From assembly GCA_029204225.1 (NCBI GenBank), contig MU835807.1, forward strand, positions 1 through 36,141: a stretch of DNA of 36,141 nucleotides, given 5' to 3'. Of the stretch, positions 29,913-36,141 are shown in pieces. A program made the translations under genes and the position numbers. Origin of the DNA: Diphasiastrum complanatum (Eukaryota; Streptophyta; Lycopodiopsida; Lycopodiales; Lycopodiaceae). The notes under the pieces are model-generated. The model did not search any database and was not told the DNA's origin. It worked only from the letters and a program-made list of their open reading frames with translations. The stretch's first letter is position 1; each line of letters starts with the position of its first letter.

Positions 29913-32046
29913 GCCGAAAGCATCGAAAGAGGAGAAGCAGGCAAAGGCTGATGCGACAAGAGAGTCTCCCGTGCCACCAACTCAGGTAGGAGCTTGGCCC
30001 TTAGGTCCCTCTTCACAGTAGTAAGTCTGTTAGAGGCTTTCATCGTTGTAGAGCGCTTTTTAGTGATGGTTGCAGCTGCAGGCACCCCTACAGAACCGCT
30101 GAGGGGGACGCCCACGAACACGGACTAGTACGGACTGCCATGGACAGAGAGGGCGCTTTTACAAAAGGAGGTGTCAGCCCCTGCACCAAGGGAAAGGGCA
30201 TCTGCAGCTGAGAATGAGGTTGCTCCTCAGGTTAATCTGCCCATCGGGTGGACTTAGCAGTCTGTAGATCAGAACTGGGAGACACAAGCGAGGCAGGCTG
30301 CATGCCGGTGAGGCCCGCCGAAAGCACAGCCTCTTCAACAGCAGAGAGGGATCCCACAGGCAAAGGAACAAGAGCCTGCTGCTCACTCGGCAAGGCAGCC
30401 ACCAATCCACTGGCAGGAGGCACAACTGGAGGCGAGTCAGGGGGGCCGGGCAAATGCCGAGAGGGCCGGCTCGGCAATGCAGGTGCATCCAAGGGAGTAG
30501 GCAACAAAGGAGGCAAGGATGACACTGCCGGAGCAGCCTTGAAAGTCGGCTCAGGCGGATGGGCATTCCCAGCCCCTGGCAGGAGAGAAGCATTCGAGCG
30601 TTGTGGAAATAAGCGCCGAGCAGGAAGGGGGCAGTTTGCCACCACATGTCCAAGGCGACGAGATCTGTAACAGAAATCCGGGAGGCCTTTGAAGATAACT
30701 GGTTGCACATATGACCGATCAACAGAGAAGAGAACTTGCTCCACCAGAGGCTGAGAAAGCTTCCAAAGGACACAAGCCCGGACATGAGGCGAAGGATTAT
30801 GGGCTTTCCAAGGTTGCAAGAGAAGCACCTTCCCTATGATGTCCAGAACCATGTCCAATGCAGGCAAAAACTTGGGTGGAAAGAACGGGAGCTCCACCCA
30901 TACAGAGACTTCCAGCTGAGAGGTGTCATCAATTGAAAAAGAATCAGTGTAACGGGTAATATAGACAGGGTTCTCTCCAAAGAGATAAGGCCCGCTTGCC
31001 AACACCGAGTTTACCTGCTCGGCACTTCCCAAAGTGAAAAGAAAAAACCCCTTGCCCAACACCTGAGAGCCTAACACTTTGACGTTGAGAGGGCCTCATT
31101 GTATCTCCCCAAAGCTCTTAGCCCCATACGCATAAGGGGGTTTCCCCATGAAATACGTAACCACAGTAATATCAGCAAGTTGAGCAATGTAGTCTTGAAA
31201 AAGAGCAGGATGAAGCTGAAAAGAACGCACCTTGCAGGGCCGGTGCGGCAGGAGGGTGCATCTGAGCCTGCTCCAAAAGCACCCGAAAGGTGTCTTGAAT
31301 GCAGCAGGGGTGATGAGGCTGTTGCTGCCCCTTCCCGGCAGGCCTGGAGGTAGGAGACCGTACTCGTTGCCTTCGGAGCTTGCGTTTGAGAGGACGAGGG
31401 CGCTTGACATGGAGAGGGACAAAAGGCACCACCTGCAACAACCTGGCAGACCTGTGGGGTTGCAGTCTGGAGACTCCCTTGTACTGCTTCTTGACATACT
31501 TCCTTTTGCTGGGGCCCACCTTGTTTGTTGAAGGAGGCCGCGATTCTATTGACATAGGGTCAGGCAGGGATATCGAATCCGCCATGTTGACTGAGAACCG
31601 GGCTGCAAGAGGCAAGAGAAGGCAGACAACTGACCGAGTGCTGAGAGCAAGGACTCACCAATTCCACAGTAGCAGACGTAGGAGGGAAAGCAGGCAGAGC
31701 AGACAGAAGAGGAGAAGGGGGCTGCACCGTCAGACCAGCAGAAGGGAGGAGGTGCAGCACAGCAGAGCTCAACATCTCCGAGAGAGCAGGGAGATCCAAA
31801 CTAGGCATAGCAGAATCGCGATCCAAGCACAGCCCAGAAAGAGGCGAAGAGGGGGCAAGAGAGAGGGGACAGAGAAGCTCCATCGAAATCTCTGGAACGT
31901 GCTGCAAATTCGAAACATATCCGCTCGTGCGAGGAGGAGCCATCCTCTCCAAGTGCTCGGGTTCACCACCGCCACCCCCCCCCCCCCCCCCCTACGTCCA
32001 TGTCCACATCGAGCGGAATCCCTTTCTCCGCCATCGCTCCCGCCAT
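29909..32046 (-). pseudogene. LINE ORF1: DUF4283-like nucleic-acid-binding protein with zinc knuckle
   Basis: Probable start MAGAMAEKGIPLDVDMDV at 32046, only about 15 bases inside the 5' end, followed at once by an 18-base G run on this strand. A Pro/Ser-rich N-terminal part (31560-31952) and a basic segment (KRKYVKKQYKG, near 31510) come next. The DUF4283-like domain follows (ADITVVTYFMGKPPYAYGAK, a TGA stop at 31096-31098, then GKGFFLFTLGSAEQVNSVL, near 31210-31000). The zinc knuckle at 30631-30672 reads FCYRSRRLGHVVANC, so its second Cys is replaced by Ser and its Gly by Arg. The end is basic (30121-29909) and its TGA stop overlaps the ORF2 ATG. At least three frame changes are needed, so it is dead. 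Confidence 0.82.
31975..31992. repeat. 18-base homopolymer C tract inside LINE ORF1
   Basis: A pure C18 run (G18 on the coding strand) 50-70 bases after the probable ORF1 start. It encodes poly-Gly in any frame and will readily shift frame by slippage or sequencing error. Confidence 0.9.
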
Positions 32047-32060
32047 CTTTCTTTCCGCAG

Positions 32061-32069
32061 TTCATCAAT
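32061..32069. repeat. LINE target-site duplication TTCATCAAT, 5'-end copy
   Basis: Lies directly beyond the 5' end of the LINE and matches 27148-27156 exactly. Confidence 0.85.
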
Positions 32070-32639
32070 CTTAAATTTGTGCTAACACATTTGAACTAAG
32101 ATCAACAAATGATCTAGATAAAGATATAGACTTCATCAAAGAATGTAGATGCTACTTCCACGGGTGATTTTAGGATTAGGTAGAGTGGTTTTTCTACCTA
32201 GTGCATAGACTTTGGTAAAAACGTAATTCGCAAAATCACTACAAGAAGCACGAAAGCCGAAGAGAGTAGTCCTAGAATCTTAAGAAAATTCAATCAAACA
32301 TCTTATAGTCACAATGAAACTATCTATAATAACCTTGAACAAACCAACAAATTTGTATAGCTTTTTTATGTAGATCTTGAAATGTTTGCAATTGAATCTT
32401 TTACAAGCTATTTGGTTTCAACTAAATCGCAATATCGTGAAATGTTCTTATATGAGTTCGTGATATGGGTTTCTCGTTGAAGAGAATGGGTCAGTTGCAA
32501 AAGGAAAAGGAAACACTCTGGTGCATTTATTCATAGGAAAAAGTAGTAGGTACATTGATGAAAAAGATATATACACCCTGAAGGGAAAGTTTAAACAAAA
32601 GTAGGCTCAAACAAGAGCAAAGCTTGCAGTAAAGTTAAG
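32070..32639. other. Non-coding DNA between the two non-LTR elements
   Basis: AT-rich, no recognised gene. The right part (about 32520-32639) is probably the 3' untranslated part of the minus-strand element that starts further right. Confidence 0.4.
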
Positions 32640-32679
32640 ATTAATCCAAATCCTGGCATTAAAAATAAAAGTGCATAAA

Positions 32680-33354
32680 CTATGATGATGTCCGTGGGAA
32701 TCTGCCAACTGACTGCAGTATATCAGAAAGGTGAAGAGGTGGTGAGTCGGCTAATGAAGGGAGATGAAATAGGGAGATGAAATGTAGCAGACCCAGCCAC
32801 CATCGCCCGTTGCAGAATAGATAGGGCCTGAGCACATTGCAAGGCAATGGAAACACTTTGTTTGAAAGAAGCCACGAGGATAGAACCAGGAATACCTTGA
32901 CGCTCTGCCGCCTGATGAGAACACATGCGAAGAAAATCCTCAAAGCGACGATGCAAGGTGCCATAAGTCTCAATAGCCAAGGGAAGGAAAGCATCAGTGG
33001 GGTGCCTGTCGGAGTAGTTTTTTTCCTTCTCTTGTGCTGCCACGTCTGCCACTTCTCCTGGTGTGAAGGCCTTTCACCACGCGTGGGATCAGCAATAACA
33101 ACATCTGCCAAAGTACGAAGCCCATCCCGAGAGGGGACAATGTCAACACGCCTACGGGAAGAGTGGGACGCGGAAGAAGGAATTACATGAGACTGCTCTC
33201 TGAGGACATGGAATCCTCCATCTCTGGCTACAGCGGCCGCTGCATCTCTGACAACATCATGCGTAGTTGTGTGCTCACTCCCAGAAGGACAGCGGAGGAG
33301 GTGGATAGCAAGAGCATCAATAGGGTGACCACAAACACACCTGGAGAGATCCAA
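32680..33354 (-). pseudogene. C-terminal CCHC motif and restriction-like endonuclease region
   Basis: The frame opens at DLSRCVCGHPIDALAIHLLR followed by Cys, a C-x-C-x9-H-x4-C arrangement like the CCHC motif preceding RLE domains. Then THDVVRDAAAAVARDGGFHV, RRRVDIVPSRDG and TLADVVIADPTR follow, fitting a PD-(D/E)XK nuclease core with VDIV standing for the PD and the later Asp residues as further acidic positions. A frameshift near 33070 moves the remaining tail (DRHPTDAFLPLAIE and following) to another frame, ending near 32723. Family assignment is by pattern and memory only. Confidence 0.68.
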
Positions 33355-33949
33355 GACCGAAGGATAAAAGAAGCCCCAAGCGAAGACGAAGAGCAGTGGT
33401 TAAGATGGCCGAAGACAACCGAAAGGAAGGAATAACAGGCCGAGCTGGCAGCCAAGCCCCGGCACCAGGACCCGCACAAGAAAGAAGCTGAGCTCGACAA
33501 CGCGAAAGGAGCCTCAGAGAGCATGCTGAAAAGGGTATACTTGTGCACGTGCTCCAAGAGGGCCTCTTGTAGGTGATCTGAACTGAAAGTGAGGAGTTGT
33601 TCAAAAGGAGGAAGACAAGCTTGGGCAGAGAGGGGGAGGAGCTCTCGCGCAGCGATGAGGAGGTGCTAGAAAGGCAGAGAACCGCTATCCACATGAGCAA
33701 TGCAATCCGCCAAGAGAGGGCGAAAGCTAGAAAGGAATCGAGAAGACAAAGCAGGGGCGACAAGAGCCCAGCTCCCAAGAAAAGCTGCAGGTGCAGAAGA
33801 AACCGTAGAGAGAAGACCCACCCCTCCACAAGAAATGGGTAACCGAGCCTGGTTCTGAGCTGAAAGGGTCTCCACACCATCCAAAGAACCTGGGCCCAAA
33901 AGGCAGCCAAAAACATCCATGAGAGAGCTGTCAAAGGAAGAGAGGAGAT

Positions 33950-34960
33950 GCAAAAAGTCCGGAGTAGGGGGGAAAGTCCGCAGCAGATAAGAAGGACGCT
34001 GAATAAAGCAAGACGTCAAGATACCAAACGCGACCTTAGTGTCGCCCAACCGGGGAAGTATATCCGAATGAGCAACATCCTCCTGGAGAGCCTCACCAAG
34101 AAAAGCAGAGCTGAAGGAAGCAGACCCAAAAGGAACACCCAGAATGTGAATGCCATCCGAAGGAGCAAGGAAACCTTGAGGAGGAACAAAGTCCGGGGGA
34201 AGACCTGCTGGAGACCACACTGAACACTTGCGAGGTTTAATAGACAAAGCAAGAGAAGCCAGCTGCTCAGAGAAATGATGAAATGCGAGGAGCACCGTAG
34301 GACCAGGACCAACAATATGAGTGTCATCAGCAACCGAAGGAAATAAGCAGGAGGGAAAGGCCTCTGCAGAAGTTCGAAGTGCACGGAAATGAGCCAGAGC
34401 GAAAAGAGGACCAGTCAAAGGATCACCTTGACGAGTACCTGCTGCAGACTGGATAGTAGAAAGATCCCCAGAGCGCACATGGTGACTATAAAAGAGAGAA
34501 GTCTCAGTAGCATAGAACAAGCACAAATGGGATAAGTTGAGCCAACTCACCACCAGTCGCGCGCAGCTCTAGAAATAGGGTTAAAAGCATTGGAAACATC
34601 CACTTGGAGAACAACCCAGTCAGGATGGAGATCAAGGGTGGCACACAAACCATGAATGACAGCTTCATAGCCGCCGGGAGTAGCGACGCCAAACTGATGA
34701 GGGGAGAGAAAAGAGGCGAAAATCTGTTGAAACTGAAAACAGATAGAGCGACTAACAAGACAGAGGACGACTTCGCCAATAGCGATGGGACAGACGCCAC
34801 CCGAGGCTTTAGACATGGCGATCAAATGAGACACAAACAAAAGACGTGCGACAGAAGAAGGAATGTGACCAGAGGCGATAAAAGAGCAGACCTGAAAGAG
34901 TTAAACAAAGCCACTAGCAGAGTCCTCGGGTGGAAAGCAATCACTAAGGTGTTCATAGAT
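33950..34960 (-). pseudogene. Reverse transcriptase domain of the RLE-type element
   Basis: Recognisable in order on the minus strand: GGPSGLIYEHLSD (about 34960), LLFVSHLIAMSKASGGVCPI (34845-34785), SPHQFGVATPGGYEAVIHGL, LQVDVSNAFN (motif A, near 34600), a frameshift near 34550, then LFYSHHVRSGD, GTRQGDPLTGPLFALAHF (motif B, near 34440), VADDTHIVG (motif C, catalytic ADD at 34323-34331), SIKPRKCSVWSPAG and IHILGVPFG. The catalytic aspartates are present although the reading frame is broken. The VADD form of motif C and the surrounding sequence differ clearly from the FADD motif of the L1-type element next door. Confidence 0.85.
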
Positions 34961-35660
34961 TAAACCGGAGGGACCACCAACAGCAAGATGAGGACTACGA
35001 TGGAAGGCCCGAGAGAGAGAATCATGATCAAGCACCAAGTCAACATCAGACACAAAGTCCTCCACAAACAAGGGAAGAATGCCTTCAGAAGCAGGATGCA
35101 GAGCTTGGAGAGCAGCAACAGTATCAGCAGAAGAGGGAGCGGGTGTGAGAGGAGCTAAAGCTCGAGCTGCACGAGAATACTCACCAACTTGCCCAAGATG
35201 CAGGGTGCGACGAAGGCGACGGTGGAGAGGTGGGACGCCTTGAGGTTGAGAGTCCTGTGAGTTGCGAGCAGCAAGTGCCTGACAACGTGCAAAGTGCTCC
35301 TCATGAAGCGTTTCCCAGTCTCCTAATAGAAAGCGACGAAGGCGAGCACGAGTTTCTCTATGACCAGCATTCTCACCCCTCGGAGGAAGGACTATACATC
35401 AAAGGGGAAAAAGAAGAAATAGATGCCAAGCCGCAATGTCAAAGGGGTCAATAGCCAAGCGATCAAGAGGAAGGCGCATAGCAACTTGAGTTTTCACGAC
35501 GGAGAGCGAGGGAAATATGAAAGTAGAGCCTTGGACGAGGGAAGCCCAAGTGAAAAGCTTCGAGGACGTCAAGGGAAGGAATCCAAGACCAAGCTGAAGC
35601 AGAGGGCGAATGGGGTGCAGAAAGAGGAGGGCGATCTTGAGACGACTGAAGCAGCGCAGG

Positions 35661-35723
35661 ACAAGAACGTTGGTGACGGGCAAGACCTCCTCTAGGAGAG
35701 AAGAAATGACCACAAGCATGGCA
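35661..35723 (-). other. N-terminal C2H2/CCHC-like zinc finger of the RLE-type element
   Basis: The minus strand encodes CHACGHFFSPRGGLARHQRS followed by Cys: C-x2-C, a 12-residue spacer, His, four residues and Cys. This looks like a DNA-binding zinc finger as found at the N-terminus of R2-type elements. It is in frame with the ATG at 35957, with two in-frame stops (TAG and TGA) between them. Confidence 0.72.
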
Positions 35724-35957
35724 AGGAACCCGTTCAGGGGATTGAATGCAACAAGGGTCGAAAGAGGTTCACAACCAAGCGAGGGGGCAACAATGCCATG
35801 GGAAGAGGGGGGGCGAAGGAGGAACAGAGGGTGTTGTGGCAAGCGAGGAACCCAACACAACCTAACGCGAACGAGAAGGAGAGTCAGGAGGGAGAGATAC
35901 AGTTGAAGCAGGTCGTTTGAGACTGAGAGGACGAAGCAGGGAGATGTCCAAAGCCAT

Positions 35958-36141
35958 GAGAACAACTATACAAACGGAACCCTGTGATGGACCACCTCAC
36001 CAACTGAAACGAGATCTTTTTTTATATATTTTTTTATTTTTCTTCATAGGGAATGTCGTTAACCTCGATGGAGCCATCGGCCGTTGCAATAGATTCCCGA
36101 AAAATGTTATGGAAGCTCTAACGGTGCCCCTTTGCTCCCAA
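35958..36141. other. Right flank, unassigned
   Basis: Contains a T-rich run (36016-36040) and no recognised gene. It may include the 5' untranslated part of the RLE-type element. Confidence 0.35.

Larger units (their letters stand above)
27157..32060 (-). mobile_element. L1-type LINE retrotransposon, near full length, inactive
   Basis: A 4.9-kb non-LTR element in minus orientation with all expected parts: 5' end near 32060, ORF1 (DUF4283-like domain and zinc knuckle), ORF2 with apurinic endonuclease and reverse transcriptase, and a 3' end TTTCAAAAAAAGGAAAAAT on the minus strand. It is flanked by a 9-bp duplication, TTCATCAAT (27148-27156 and 32061-32069), which shows that both ends are original. 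Because the 5' end is retained, this is not one of the usual 5'-truncated copies. Numerous frameshifts and stops, including TGA at 31096-31098, make it inactive. Confidence 0.9.
32640..35957 (-). mobile_element. Non-LTR retrotransposon of restriction-like-endonuclease type (R2/NeSL-like architecture)
   Basis: Distinct from the adjoining LINE. On the minus strand the order is: probable ATG at 35955-35957 (MALDISLLRPLSLKRP), an N-terminal zinc finger (35661-35723), reverse transcriptase (about 34950-33950), a C-terminal CCHC motif (33289-33339) and a restriction-like endonuclease region (about 33290-33080). A conserved tail follows (DRHPTDAFLPLAIETYGTLH and CAQALSILQRAMVAG, 33010-32790). No apurinic endonuclease is present upstream. 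This is the single-ORF plan known from R2, R4 and NeSL-type elements. Boundaries at both ends are not fixed because no tail or target duplication was found. Stops and frameshifts show it is inactive. Confidence 0.72.

Noticed and set aside
31380-32099. Plus-strand 239-codon ORF
   Set aside because: It is Arg-rich and lies antisense to LINE ORF1; it is an overlap shadow in GC-richer sequence with no family resemblance.
33666-34553. Treating the 295-codon minus frame as a stand-alone intact gene
   Set aside because: It starts inside the reverse transcriptase after motif A and is joined to upstream and downstream parts by frameshifts, so it is a fragment of the RLE-type element.
1-36141. tRNA, rRNA or bacterial-type operons
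   Set aside because: No cloverleaf, rRNA signature or ribosome-binding-site-driven gene cluster was seen; the content is plant nuclear.

Overview
The window reads as nuclear DNA of a vascular plant with a large, repeat-rich genome. Evidence: a plant-type GPI-anchored protein gene with canonical GT-AG splicing across an intron of about 7.1 kb, plant-style Ty1/copia, CACTA and L1 LINE remnants, and dense nesting of degraded elements. Such intron length and element mix favour a gymnosperm, with a fern also possible; this is inference and no species marker is present. Nothing bacterial or organellar is seen.

Layout. 1-1620: no recognisable gene. 1623-3590 (+): decayed ORF fragments that look like a DNA-transposon transposase with a CxxC-type motif. 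They face an open 404-codon frame of unknown function on the minus strand (3690-4904, with a same-frame fragment at 4935-5222). 5644-13427 (-): the only confident host gene, a two-exon secreted, GPI-anchored protein of 225 aa. Exon 1 (13331-13427) carries the signal peptide and a (GA)n leader that runs into the ATG; exon 2 (5644-6224) carries the cysteine-containing domain and the GPI signal. 14621-17973 (-): a complete small non-autonomous LTR retrotransposon (two ~1.2 kb LTRs, target duplication GTTTC, no gag-pol).

18060-25114: a composite of copia and CACTA remains. It holds a copia LTR with primer-binding site and gag fragment (+), a CACTA tnp2 transposase pseudogene (20326-23374) with an internal inversion of about 0.8 kb, a copia reverse-transcriptase remnant (+), and a second LTR of the same copia family in the opposite orientation. 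25115-27147: non-coding DNA with two matching hairpins, a copia RNase H remnant (-) and an (AC)n microsatellite. 27157-32060 (-): a near full-length but frame-broken L1-type LINE with 9-bp target duplications, short A-tail, ORF1 (DUF4283-like plus zinc knuckle) and ORF2 (endonuclease plus reverse transcriptase), whose ORFs overlap by ATGA. 32640-35957 (-): a second, different non-LTR element with an N-terminal zinc finger, a reverse transcriptase and a C-terminal CCHC plus restriction-like endonuclease region, the architecture of R2/NeSL-type elements.

There is no operon-like cooperation. The biology is one cell-surface protein gene with a repeat-filled intron, flanked by successive layers of mobile elements. 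The most unusual items are the two-ORF element at 1.6-5.2 kb, the RLE-type non-LTR element, and the inverted block inside the CACTA transposase.
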